DNA of 41,269 bases from Microthrixaceae bacterium (GTDB lineage: Bacteria; Actinomycetota; Acidimicrobiia; Acidimicrobiales; Acidimicrobilacustridaceae), in the NCBI GenBank assembly GCA_947446975.1, contig CANFHM010000017.1:1-41269 (forward strand), read 5' to 3'. Shown here in pieces: positions 24,789-32,648 of this stretch. Below the pieces are notes generated by a model. It was not told where the DNA came from. It saw only the letters and a program-made list of their open reading frames with translations, and searched no databases. Numbering within the stretch: position 1 is the stretch's first letter; each line of letters starts with the position of its first letter. Position numbers and translations under genes: made by a program.

Positions 24789-25768
24789 AACGCAGTGCTG
24801 TTCACGCCGTAGGTCAGGTTGTGCCCCTCCCCCTGCACGATCGAGTACCAGGTCCACTGCGCACCGGCGCTGCGCTGCCACACCAGCGCGATCGGCGTGC
24901 CCTGGCTCGACGGCGGCACGAGCGCATCGAGCTCCCCGTACGCGAGGAACACCGGCGGGAGGGTCGCATGCACGTACGTGGCGAAGTACGCCCATGACAG
25001 GGGGTTGAACGCCTCCGCCTGACCGGGTGTGCATCTCGGCAGCGGCAGCCGGGGTGTCACGGCGCCGCTGCAGCCGAGGAAGTTCTCGATCATCTCGTCG
25101 CCGAAGATGTCGCCGGTGAGGTACCACGGCAGGTCGCTCGGGCCGACGAACGAGATCACGCCGTCGACATGGGGATCCTGGGATCGCAGGTCATCGGGCA
25201 GCGCCGGATCGGCGAACACCCCGGGTGCCGCTGCGGCCAGCAGCGCGATATGACCGCCGGCCGACCCGCCGGCGATGAGCAGCGGGCCGTCAGATGCGTC
25301 CCACTCGTCGCGGTGGGCCCGGACGAATCGCACTGCCCGATCGGCATCGGCGGCGATCTCCGGCGCACGCACATCGGGCACGAACCGATAGTCGACGGTG
25401 ACGATCGCATAGCCACGGTCGCGCAGGGAGCCCACGAGGGCATCCACGTTCGTCTGATCGCCGCTCCCCCACCCGCCGGAGTGGAACCACATCACGATCC
25501 CGAGCGCGGCGCCGGCGGGCTCGAACACATCGAGGTGATGCTGGGGATCAGGGCCGTAGCGGACCCGGGCGATCGTGGGTGCACCATCGAACCGGTAGGC
25601 CGGGTCCAGCCGATCGACGGGGTCCAGCGCGGTCTGGTTCACCATGCACGAGCCGAGCAGCACGGCGAACCCCAGCACCATGGCGAGCAGGGACATCAGT
25701 GCTCTCGGCGACAGCGGGAACTCCTCCATGCGCCGACCGCCCGATCCATCCGTGTGCGCCCTGCCCAT
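24701..25768 (-). CDS. Lipoprotein alpha/beta hydrolase (esterase/lipase-like)
   Basis: Exported hydrolase of 355 residues. A signal sequence (about residues 22-40) ends in the lipobox LGSC with Cys41, so it should be lipid-anchored outside the membrane. The oxyanion motif is HSGGW (96-100), the nucleophile is Ser169 in GGSAGG, the acid is Asp in YGELDALVPP and the His is in GEGHNL, a layout of the hormone-sensitive-lipase/BD-FAE type. ATG 25768 is preferred over ATG 25729 because GGGGGTG precedes it. The C-terminal tail after YDWVRRVTE is low-complexity Ser/Thr/Gly and is encoded in the overlap with the convergent hydrolase gene. Confidence 0.87.
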   Translation of the reverse strand: MGRAHTDGSGGRRMEEFPLSPRALMSLLAMVLGFAVLLGSCMVNQTALDPVDRLDPAYRFDGAPTIARVRYGPDPQHHLDVFEPAGAALGIVMWFHSGGWGSGDQTNVDALVGSLRDRGYAIVTVDYRFVPDVRAPEIAADADRAVRFVRAHRDEWDASDGPLLIAGGSAGGHIALLAAAAPGVFADPALPDDLRSQDPHVDGVISFVGPSDLPWYLTGDIFGDEMIENFLGCSGAVTPRLPLPRCTPGQAEAFNPLSWAYFATYVHATLPPVFLAYGELDALVPPSSQGTPIALVWQRSAGAQWTWYSIVQGEGHNLTYGVNSTAFYDWVRRVTERQASTSGGTNASGRVAQTS

Positions 25769-25847
25769 ACCGATCACCCCCGCGCAACGGTACGGGCGTG
25801 CTGGTCCGAGCGGGCCGCGTGTCGCGGATCCACCCCCGATGGGTGAG

Positions 25848-27422
25848 TCAGACGGCGGTGAACCGCAGCTGACGACCGAGGACCTCCTCGAGCAGCCCGC
25901 GTCGCTCGTCGGCGGCCTGGAGCTCGAGGGAGAGATCGACATCGCCGCGCGGTGCGAGCTCGATCACGATCGGGGCATCGCTGTGATCGTCGAGCACCCG
26001 GAGTCCGGCGACCGGACCCCCATGCGAGCGATCGAACGCGATGCCGAGACGCAGCAGGCCGGCCATGGCCCGCACCCTGTCCTGGTCGGCGTCGCGCAGC
26101 CGGGCGAACTCCGTGTGCTTGAGCTTCGGTGCGCTCTTGCGGTGGTAGCGGGCCACGAGCGCGATCAGTTCGATCTCATGATCGGTGAACCCGGCCAGCC
26201 GATCCGAATGCCGGATGACGTAGTAGCTGTGCTTGTGATGTTCGCTGTGCGACACCGAGAGCCCGACGTTGGCGAGCAGCGCTGATGCCTCCAGCAGCTC
26301 GCGGGAGTCGTCACCGAGACCGTGCAGCGGAGCCAGACCGTCGAAGACCTCGAGGGTGAGTGCAGCAGCGCGCTTCGAGTGCGCCGGATCATCGTCCATG
26401 GCCTCGACGAGATGCATGACGCTGCGCCGACGGAGGTCCTGGAGGTGATGGAGCGTGGCCCCACGACGACGCGAGAGCGCATCGAGAAGCACGCCCTCCC
26501 GCAGCGCATGATCGGAGATGAGCACGGTGTCGATGCCGAGTTCGAGCACCGCCTGTTCGAGCACGAGCGCACCGCCGAGGATGATGTCGGCCCGTGAGGG
26601 ATCCATCCCCGGGAGACGACGGCGTTCCTCGACCGATGCGGCGCCGGCCAGCACGGCGATGACCTCGGTGATCTCCGCAGCACTCATCTCGAAGTTGTTG
26701 TAGGTGCGCAGCGGCGAGCCGCCCCGCCGGGCATGCACGAGAGCCGCCACGGTCTCGGCGGTGCCCGAGGAGGCGATGGCCACGTCGAAGCCGAGGGCCT
26801 CGACCTCGCGCACCATCGGGGCCAGCACGGAACGGACATGGCGTCGGCAGGATTCCACGGCGCTCGGATGGTCGCGATCGCTGCGGAAGAACCGCCGGGT
26901 GAGGCGGATCGCCCCGAGCTTGAGGCTCCCGGCGGCGAGGGTCTCACCCTGCTCCCCGACGAGGATCTCGGTGCTCCCACCACCGATGTCGATGAGGACC
27001 AGACGACGATCGAAGACCGGGACGGCCTGCAGCACACCGAGATGGATGAGTCGGGCCTCCTCGACCCCGGCGATGACCTCGACGTCGATGCCGGCCTCGA
27101 GCCGGGCACGATCGATGAACGCATCGGCGTTCTCCGCCTCGCGGACCGCACTGGTGGCCACCGCATGGATGTCGGCCCCGTGGATGGCGGCGATCCGCGC
27201 CAGACGCTTCAGGGCCTCGACACCGCGATCGATGGCCTCCGGTTCGAGACGCTTCATGTCACCGGAGCTCGACCCGAGCCGGACCATCTCCTTCTCGCGT
27301 TCGATGACCTCGAACCGGGGCCCGGCGCCTTCGCCGTCGTCCCCGATGGGCCCCACGCGCGCCACGACCATGTGGAACGAGTTGGTCCCGATGTCGATCG
27401 CTGCGAGTGGTCGTTCGGTCAT
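25848..27422 (-). CDS. Exopolyphosphatase/GppA phosphatase
   Basis: Ppx/GppA enzyme of 524 residues that degrades polyphosphate or pppGpp. The ASKHA phosphate loops are AAIDIGTNSFHMVVARV (residues 7-23) and LIDIGGGSTEILVG, with ATSAVREAENADAFI between them and SSGTAET after. The C-terminal third is an HD-like helical domain (ANVGLSVSHSEHHKHSYYVIRHSD, IALVARYHRKSAPK), as in the long Ppx form. The substrate cannot be told from sequence. ATG overlaps the stop of the IclR gene by 4 nt (ATGA), so the two are coupled. Confidence 0.92.
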   Translation of the reverse strand: MTERPLAAIDIGTNSFHMVVARVGPIGDDGEGAGPRFEVIEREKEMVRLGSSSGDMKRLEPEAIDRGVEALKRLARIAAIHGADIHAVATSAVREAENADAFIDRARLEAGIDVEVIAGVEEARLIHLGVLQAVPVFDRRLVLIDIGGGSTEILVGEQGETLAAGSLKLGAIRLTRRFFRSDRDHPSAVESCRRHVRSVLAPMVREVEALGFDVAIASSGTAETVAALVHARRGGSPLRTYNNFEMSAAEITEVIAVLAGAASVEERRRLPGMDPSRADIILGGALVLEQAVLELGIDTVLISDHALREGVLLDALSRRRGATLHHLQDLRRRSVMHLVEAMDDDPAHSKRAAALTLEVFDGLAPLHGLGDDSRELLEASALLANVGLSVSHSEHHKHSYYVIRHSDRLAGFTDHEIELIALVARYHRKSAPKLKHTEFARLRDADQDRVRAMAGLLRLGIAFDRSHGGPVAGLRVLDDHSDAPIVIELAPRGDVDLSLELQAADERRGLLEEVLGRQLRFTAV

Positions 27423-28081
27423 TGGTCCTCGGGTCGGAGACCGGCATCGATCTCGATGCGTCGGGCGGCGGCGACCACCGCCTCACCGTAGCGACGTCCG
27501 GGGTGCTTCGTGGTGCGTTCGATCGGACCGGACACGCTGACCGCGGCGATGATCACGCCGTGATCGCGCACCGGGGCCGACACCGAGGCCACACCGGCCT
27601 CCCGTTCGCCGACGCTCTCCACCCAGCCCCCGGCGCCGAGCTCGCCACTGAGGACCCGACCCCCGGACCCGAGCCCGAGGGCGAGGCTCGCACCGAGCGG
27701 CACGATGGTGCGCAGGCCATGGGGGGACTGCAGTGCGGCGATGCACACGCGACGGTCGGCCTCGGGGACGAACAGCTGCACGCTCTCGGCGGTGGTGTCA
27801 CGCAACTGGCGCAGCGCGCGCATGGCGGCCCCGGCCAGGGGAAAGCCATCGGCGGCGGCCCGGCCCAGCGCCACCAGGCGGGTGCCGAGCGCGAACCGGC
27901 CGTCATCGTCGCGACGGACCAGACCGTGGGCCTCCAGGGCGCTCGCCAGACGGTGGGCGGTGGCCCGTGGCAGCCCGGTGGCCTCGACCAGTTCGGCGAG
28001 CGAGCAGGTGGAGGTCTCGAGTGCGTCGAGGACGAGGATCGCCTTGTCCAGCACACCGGGAGGGCCTAGAGTGTTTCCCAT
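27419..28081 (-). CDS. IclR-family regulator, NdgR/LtbR-type
   Basis: DNA-binding regulator of 220 residues: winged helix-turn-helix at about residues 10-65 ([29 protein letters not shown]) and the IclR effector domain after it ([31 protein letters not shown]). Its position, divergent from leuCD, matches NdgR of Streptomyces and LtbR of Corynebacterium, which control leuCD and other amino-acid genes; this assignment is by context and family, not proven. A TAATCT box 6 nt before the ATG points to a leaderless mRNA. The palindrome at 28097-28111 lies within its promoter, so autoregulation is likely. Coupled to the Ppx/GppA gene. Confidence 0.9.
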   Translation of the reverse strand: MGNTLGPPGVLDKAILVLDALETSTCSLAELVEATGLPRATAHRLASALEAHGLVRRDDDGRFALGTRLVALGRAAADGFPLAGAAMRALRQLRDTTAESVQLFVPEADRRVCIAALQSPHGLRTIVPLGASLALGLGSGGRVLSGELGAGGWVESVGEREAGVASVSAPVRDHGVIIAAVSVSGPIERTTKHPGRRYGEAVVAAARRIEIDAGLRPEDQ

Positions 28082-28087
28082 GGAGCG

Positions 28088-28093
28088 AGATTA
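28088..28093 (-). promoter_or_regulatory. -10 element for leaderless IclR mRNA
   Basis: TAATCT on the minus strand with 6 nt to the ATG. It overlaps by two bases the plus-strand TAGCAT box of leuC. Confidence 0.5.
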
Positions 28094-28097
28094 GCAT
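28092..28097 (+). promoter_or_regulatory. -10 element for leuCD
   Basis: TAGCAT, with the predicted start point at about 28104, the centre of the palindrome. The resulting 5' UTR of about 44 nt carries the AAAGGA ribosome site of leuC. No good -35, as expected for an activator-dependent or extended promoter. Confidence 0.45.
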
Positions 28098-28111
28098 CTC
28101 ATTCAATGAGA
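28097..28111. promoter_or_regulatory. Palindromic operator in iclR-leuC intergenic region
   Basis: TCTCATT-C-AATGAGA is a perfect 7-1-7 inverted repeat; two further outer pairs match with one mismatch between. It covers the predicted leuC start point and lies just upstream of the iclR -10 box, so a dimer bound here could block both promoters. The natural candidate ligand is the adjacent IclR protein. Confidence 0.6.
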
Positions 28112-28147
28112 CGCTCTCCCTCGCCCGCCCGAGAAAGGATTCCGATC

Positions 28148-29551
28148 ATGTCCACTCCCAGGACCCTCTCCCAGAAGATCTGGGACGACCATCTGGTGCG
28201 CCGCGCCGAGGGTGAACCCGACCTCCTCTACATCGACCTGCACCTCGTGCACGAGGTGACCTCCCCGCAGGCCTTCGACGGTCTGCGCATGAGCAACCGC
28301 GGCGTGCGCCGCCCCGAACTCACGGTGGCCACCGAGGACCACAACGTCCCCACCGCCGACATCGACCAGCCCATCGCCGATCCCATCTCGCGCAAGCAGG
28401 TCGACGTGCTGCGGGCCAACACCGCCGAGTTCGACATCGTCGAGCACGCCATGGGCACCCCCGGTCAGGGCATCGTGCATGTCATCGGCCCGGAGCAGGG
28501 CCTCACGCTGCCCGGCACCACCATCGTGTGCGGCGACAGCCACACCGCCACCCACGGCGCCTTCGGAGCCCTGGCCTTCGGCATCGGCACCAGCGAGGTC
28601 GAGCATGTGCTCGCCACCCAGACCCTGCCGCAGCAGTCTCCCGAGACCATGGCCATCGAGGTCGTGGGTGAACTGCCCGCCGACGTCACGGCCAAGGACC
28701 TCATCCTGGCCATCATCGGCACCATCGGCACCGGCGGCGGCATCGGCGCTGTCATCGAGTACCGCGGCGAAGCCATCCGCGCCCTCTCCATGGAGGGACG
28801 CATGACCGTGTGCAACATGTCGATCGAGGCCGGCGCGAAGGCCGGGCTCATCGCTCCCGACGAGACCACCTTCGAGTATCTGAAGGGTCGCCCGCACGCC
28901 CCCACCGGTGCCGCATGGGACGAGGCCGTCACGTACTGGCGCACGTTGCCCACCGACGACGGCGCCGTGTTCGACCGCACCGTCACCATCGACGCCTCGA
29001 CCCTGCGCCCCTTCGTGTCCTGGGGCACCAATCCCGGTCAGGTCATGCCGCTCGATGGCGCCATCCCCGACCCGGCGTCGTTCGCCTCGCCCGGTGATCG
29101 CGATGCCGCCCAGCGCGCTCTCGACTACATGGGGCTCACCGCCGGCACACCCATCAAGGACGTGGCCGTCGACACCGTGTTCATCGGTTCATGCACCAAC
29201 AGCCGCATCGAGGACCTGCGTGCCGCCGCGGCGGTCGCCGAGGGTCGCTCCGTGAAGCCGGGTCTGCGGGCCATGGTCGTGCCCGGTTCCTTCGAGGTGA
29301 AGAACCAGGCCGAGGCCGAAGGACTGCACACCATCTTCACCGAGGCCGGTTTCGACTGGCGCGAGCCGGGCTGCTCGATGTGCCTGGCCATGAACCCCGA
29401 CAAGCTCACCGCCGGCGAGCGATCGGCCTCCACCTCGAACCGCAACTTCGAGGGTCGTCAGGGCAAGGGCGGTCGCACCCATCTGGTGTCCCCCGCCGTC
29501 GCCGCCGCCACCGCCATCGCCGGCACGTTCGCCGATCCCCGCGATCTCTAG
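28148..29551 (+). CDS. leuC: 3-isopropylmalate dehydratase, large subunit
   Basis: Aconitase-family protein of 467 residues; with LeuD it isomerises 2- to 3-isopropylmalate and can also process citramalate. The 4Fe-4S ligands are Cys349 (GSCTNSR) and Cys409/Cys412 (CSMC). Other landmarks are [19 protein letters not shown] and [13 protein letters not shown]. The ATG at 28148 has AAAGGA 8 nt upstream; a further in-frame ATG at 28106 would lie inside the palindrome and has no ribosome site. leuD follows after 13 nt. Confidence 0.96.
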   Translation: MSTPRTLSQKIWDDHLVRRAEGEPDLLYIDLHLVHEVTSPQAFDGLRMSNRGVRRPELTVATEDHNVPTADIDQPIADPISRKQVDVLRANTAEFDIVEHAMGTPGQGIVHVIGPEQGLTLPGTTIVCGDSHTATHGAFGALAFGIGTSEVEHVLATQTLPQQSPETMAIEVVGELPADVTAKDLILAIIGTIGTGGGIGAVIEYRGEAIRALSMEGRMTVCNMSIEAGAKAGLIAPDETTFEYLKGRPHAPTGAAWDEAVTYWRTLPTDDGAVFDRTVTIDASTLRPFVSWGTNPGQVMPLDGAIPDPASFASPGDRDAAQRALDYMGLTAGTPIKDVAVDTVFIGSCTNSRIEDLRAAAAVAEGRSVKPGLRAMVVPGSFEVKNQAEAEGLHTIFTEAGFDWREPGCSMCLAMNPDKLTAGERSASTSNRNFEGRQGKGGRTHLVSPAVAAATAIAGTFADPRDL

Positions 29552-29564
29552 GAACGAGGAACCA

Positions 29565-30158
29565 ATGGAACCCGTCATCACCATCACCGGAACCGCCGTC
29601 CCGCTCGACCGTTCCGACGTCGACACCGACCAGATCATCCCGAGCGACTGGCTCAAGCGCGTGGAGCGCACCGGCTTCGGCCAGGGCCTGTTCAGCGAGT
29701 GGCGAGAGGACCCGGAGTTCGTCACCAACCTCCCGCAGTTCGGTGAGGCGAACATCCTCGTGGCCGGCCCCAACTTCGGCGTGGGCTCGTCACGTGAACA
29801 CGCCGTGTGGGCGATCATGGACTACGGCTTCGCCGCCGTCATCGCTCCCCGCTTCGGCGACATCTTCCGCAACAACTCCGCCAAGAACGGTCTCGTCCCC
29901 GTGGTGCTCCCCGCCGATGTGGCGGTGCAGCTCCTGCGAGCCGTCGAGACCGACCCCACCCTCGAGATCACCATCGACCTCGAGACCCGTCGGGTCACCG
30001 TGCCCGCCATCGGTGTCGACGTCGAGTTCCCGCTCGATGACTCCACCCGTCATCGGTTCATGAACGGCCTCGACGACATCGGCATCACCCTGCAGAACGA
30101 GGCCGACATCACCGCCTTCGAGGCCACCCGCCCGAGCTGGATGCCCACCTCGCGCTGA
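29565..30158 (+). CDS. leuD: 3-isopropylmalate dehydratase, small subunit
   Basis: Swivelling domain partner of LeuC, 197 residues. Landmarks: DVDTDQIIPSDWLKRVERTGFGQGLF, NFGVGSSREHAVWAIMDYGFAAVIAPRFGDIFRNNSAKNGLVPV. The SSREH loop contributes substrate-binding residues. A strong hairpin 38 nt after the stop ends the leuCD operon. Confidence 0.96.
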   Translation: MEPVITITGTAVPLDRSDVDTDQIIPSDWLKRVERTGFGQGLFSEWREDPEFVTNLPQFGEANILVAGPNFGVGSSREHAVWAIMDYGFAAVIAPRFGDIFRNNSAKNGLVPVVLPADVAVQLLRAVETDPTLEITIDLETRRVTVPAIGVDVEFPLDDSTRHRFMNGLDDIGITLQNEADITAFEATRPSWMPTSR

Positions 30159-30196
30159 TCCTTCGTCAGCAGGAACAGCCAGACCGACGAACAGCC

Positions 30197-30235
30197 CGGG
30201 GGCCCGGTGATGCACTGCGCATCACCGGGCCCCCG
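30197..30235. terminator. Strong hairpin between leuD and membrane-protein gene
   Basis: Two perfectly complementary 17-base arms (30197-30213 and 30219-30235) around a 5-nt loop. It lies between convergent genes and probably serves both. Neither side has a proper T-run. Confidence 0.75.
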
Positions 30236-30246
30236 TCGCGCGCAGA

Positions 30247-30723
30247 TCAGGCGACGAGATCGTTCCGAGAGAATCGATGGATCGCCCGCAGGAGCACACC
30301 GCTGAGCAGCACAAGCGGAGGAACGCCGAGGACGAGGGTCAGGCCGGTGAAGCTCGCCCCCTCTGCACCGACGGTGAGGAGCCTGAGGACGAACCCGATG
30401 ACGAGGCCGTCGGCGAGCGCGAGCGCTTCGAGCACGGCTGCGCGGACTCGTGCCTCCGGTCGGACCTGACCAGCCACGACCCGGGCGACGGCGATGAGCC
30501 CCATCACGACACAGGCGATCCCGATGATCCCGATGAGACGCGGATGCCGCGCCGCCCACTCGGGAGCACGGAACATGAAGTTCGGGTCACGCACCCCTGA
30601 CTCGGTGAGGTCGCCGACGAGCCACCAGGCCACCGCGGCTCCGCCGAGCAGCAGCGCGAGCGCCGCCACAGAGATGACGGCGCTCACCCGACCTCGCCGA
30701 TCCGCCCCGCCGTGATCGCTCAT
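30247..30723 (-). CDS. Small integral membrane protein, unknown
   Basis: Protein of 158 residues with three or four hydrophobic helices: VISVAALALLLGGAAVAWWLVG (about 13-34), LIGIIGIACVVMGLIAVARVVAG (about 60-82), a weaker one around LALADGLVIGFVLRLLTVG, and LTLVLGVPPLVLLSGVLL near the C-terminus. The short N-terminus is basic (MSDHGGADRRGR). I do not recognise the family. It lacks a ribosome site, but TATGCT 6 nt before the ATG suggests its own leaderless transcript starting in the 19-bp gap after leuA. Confidence 0.75.
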   Translation of the reverse strand: MSDHGGADRRGRVSAVISVAALALLLGGAAVAWWLVGDLTESGVRDPNFMFRAPEWAARHPRLIGIIGIACVVMGLIAVARVVAGQVRPEARVRAAVLEALALADGLVIGFVLRLLTVGAEGASFTGLTLVLGVPPLVLLSGVLLRAIHRFSRNDLVA

Positions 30724-30729
30724 CGGCGG

Positions 30730-30735
30730 AGCATA
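30730..30735 (-). promoter_or_regulatory. -10 element for leaderless membrane-protein mRNA
   Basis: TATGCT, 6 nt before the ATG at 30723, in the short gap behind the leuA stop. A -35 box would fall inside leuA; none is convincing. Confidence 0.45.
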
Positions 30736-30742
30736 GAGGAGT

Positions 30743-32356
30743 TCAGCGCAGCGAGCCGGGGCGATCGACCTTGGTGGGGTCCTCGCCGGAGTCCTGCACG
30801 CGCACGATGCGGTTGATGGCGTTGAGGAACGCCCGGGCCGAGGCCTCGACCACGTCGGTGGACAGACCACGACCCGGCATCGAGAGCCCGCCCACGTTGA
30901 AGCGCAGCGCCACATCGGCCAGCGCATCGACATCGCCGCTCACCGAGGTGACCGTGTAGCCGGTGAGGGTGCCGTCGATGCCGGTGGCCGCCTTGATGGC
31001 CTTGCACGCGGCGTCAACCATGCCATCGCCCTCACAGGTGGCTTCGATGTGCTCACCCTCGCGATCGATGACGACGGTGGCGGTGGGGGTGGTGGAGGAG
31101 CCGCCGCGGCAATCCACCGACACCAGCTGGAACGCGTAGTTCACGGTGTCGCCGATCTCCTCGGCCACCAGCGCCTCGAGATCGGCATCGCTCAGTTCGA
31201 CCTTGCGATCGGCCAGTTCCTTGAAGCGGGTGAACGCCGCATTGAGGGCGTCGCCGCTCAGGTCGTAGCCCATCTTCTTGAGCGTGTCGGCGAAGGCATG
31301 ACGGCCGGAGTGCTTGCCCAGCACGATCTGTGACTCGCCCTGACCGACGGCGGCGGGGTCCATGATCTCGTAGGTGCTGCGTTCGTTGAGCACGCCGTGC
31401 TGATGGATGCCCGACTCATGGGCGAAGGCGTTTCGGCCGACGACCGCCTTGTTGTACTGCACGGCGTAGCCGGTGAGGCGGCTGACCAGACGACTGGTGC
31501 GGGCCAGCTCCTCCGACCGGATCGCGCAGTCGATGCCGCCGTAGTAGTCCGAGCGGGTGCGCATGGCCATGACGATCTCCTCGAGCGCGGCGTTGCCGGC
31601 CCGCTCGCCCAGACCGTTGATGGCGCATTCGATCTGCCGGGCGCCGGCGTGCACCGCTGCCATGGAGTTGGCCACGGCCATGCCGAGGTCGTTGTGACAG
31701 TGGGTGGAGATGACGTAGTCGCCCTTCACGAAGCTGCGCACATCGGCGAGCCGCTTGGCGTACTCGGCCGGCACCCCGTAGCCCACGGTGTCGGGGATGT
31801 TGAGCGTGGTGGCGCCGTTGTCCACGGCGATCTGCAGCACCTCGCACATGAAATCGAAATCGGAGCGCGAGGCATCCTCGGGCGAGAACTCGACATCACT
31901 GGTGTACTCACGAGCACGGGCGACGGCAGCTGCGGCCTCGGCCTTCACCTGGTCCGGGGTCATGCGCAGCTTGTGCTTCATATGGGTCTCGCTCGTGGCG
32001 ATGAACACATGGATGCGACGTCGGGCGGCGGGCTCGATGGCCTCCCAGCAGCGATCGACGTCCTTGAGCGCCGTGCGCGACAGACCGCAGATGACAGGGC
32101 CCGACACGCTGCGGGCGATGGCCTGCACGCTCTCGAAATCGCCCTGGCTGGCGATGGGGAATCCGGCCTCGATGACATCGACACCGAGGCGGGCCAGCTG
32201 CTCGGCGATCTCGACCTTCTCGCCCTGATCGAGCGAGATGCCCGGCGACTGCTCACCATCGCGAAGCGTGGTGTCGAAGATGATGATGCGGTTCGGGTCG
32301 GCGGCGACCATGTCGGCCGGGGAGGTTCCAGTGCTGCTCGAAGCGGTGGTGCTCAT
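30743..32356 (-). CDS. leuA: 2-isopropylmalate synthase
   Basis: Condenses acetyl-CoA with 2-oxoisovalerate, the committed step of leucine synthesis. The protein has 537 residues. The barrel has IIIFDTTLRDGEQSPG (Asp28, Arg32, Asp33), GFPIASQGDFE, STHCHNDLGMAVANS and NGLGERAGNAALEE; the C-terminal 130 residues form the regulatory domain that binds leucine. Length and N-terminal wording fit the common bacterial type (TIGR00973), not the larger type of mycobacteria and streptomycetes. ATG 32356 has AAAGG about 8 nt upstream. Expression is probably controlled by the leader and attenuator 95-200 nt upstream, in addition to feedback inhibition. Confidence 0.95.
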   Translation of the reverse strand: MSTTASSSTGTSPADMVAADPNRIIIFDTTLRDGEQSPGISLDQGEKVEIAEQLARLGVDVIEAGFPIASQGDFESVQAIARSVSGPVICGLSRTALKDVDRCWEAIEPAARRRIHVFIATSETHMKHKLRMTPDQVKAEAAAAVARAREYTSDVEFSPEDASRSDFDFMCEVLQIAVDNGATTLNIPDTVGYGVPAEYAKRLADVRSFVKGDYVISTHCHNDLGMAVANSMAAVHAGARQIECAINGLGERAGNAALEEIVMAMRTRSDYYGGIDCAIRSEELARTSRLVSRLTGYAVQYNKAVVGRNAFAHESGIHQHGVLNERSTYEIMDPAAVGQGESQIVLGKHSGRHAFADTLKKMGYDLSGDALNAAFTRFKELADRKVELSDADLEALVAEEIGDTVNYAFQLVSVDCRGGSSTTPTATVVIDREGEHIEATCEGDGMVDAACKAIKAATGIDGTLTGYTVTSVSGDVDALADVALRFNVGGLSMPGRGLSTDVVEASARAFLNAINRIVRVQDSGEDPTKVDRPGSLR

Positions 32357-32451
32357 GGGAATGCCTTTCGGGTGCCCAGCGCGTGGGCGGTGCGGGAAGA
32401 GTCTGCTCCAGATGAGGACGGGCGCCTGTGATCGACACGGGCCGGAGAACG

Positions 32452-32483
32452 AAAAAACCTCCCGGCCCGAGGGCACAGGAGGT
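32452..32483 (-). terminator. Intrinsic attenuator terminator upstream of leuA
   Basis: On the minus strand ACCTCC pairs with GGAGGT, extended by about five more pairs with one bulge to a CTCG loop, and is followed directly by six T residues. It is the only classical U-tract terminator seen in the window, and it stands before a gene rather than after one. Confidence 0.8.
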
Positions 32484-32484
32484 C

Positions 32485-32512
32485 GACGAGCACCGGTATG
32501 GGGGCGCTCGCC
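32485..32512 (-). promoter_or_regulatory. Stem between leu leader stop codon and attenuator
   Basis: GGCGAGCGCC and GGTGCTCGTC form a 10-bp stem (two G-U pairs) around an 8-nt loop. It begins right at the leader stop codon and ends 1 nt before the terminator. It is the candidate middle structure of an attenuator, although it does not overlap the terminator arm. Confidence 0.55.
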
Positions 32513-32554
32513 CTACGTAAGGAGCAGTTCCGAGATGGTGATGTGGAAACGCAT
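32513..32554 (-). CDS. leuA leader peptide (13 aa, three consecutive Leu codons)
   Basis: Short reading frame ATG to TAG encoding MRFHITISELLLT. Residues 10-12 are Leu, read by three different codons (CTG, CTC, CTT), directly before the last sense codon. A stem and a T-run terminator follow, then leuA. No Shine-Dalgarno sequence is present; a promoter-like pair 7 nt upstream suggests translation of a leaderless RNA. Ribosome speed over the Leu codons would report leucyl-tRNA supply, as in classical amino-acid attenuators; leucine-type leaders before leuA have been described in actinobacteria. Confidence 0.75.
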   Translation of the reverse strand: MRFHITISELLLT

Positions 32555-32561
32555 GGACGAA

Positions 32562-32590
32562 AGTGTGCCGTGCGCGGGATCGAGTTGCAA
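32562..32590 (-). promoter_or_regulatory. Promoter of leuA leader transcript
   Basis: TTGCAA (32585-32590) and CACACT (32562-32567) on the minus strand are 17 bp apart. The predicted start point falls at the base before, or the A of, the leader ATG at 32554. The -10 box is weak but keeps the key A and T. Confidence 0.5.
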
Positions 32591-32648
32591 CCCGCAGCGA
32601 ACGACTGCGTCACAGCACTCGGCCGCCCGCCCCGTCGGCCCGGTCGAC

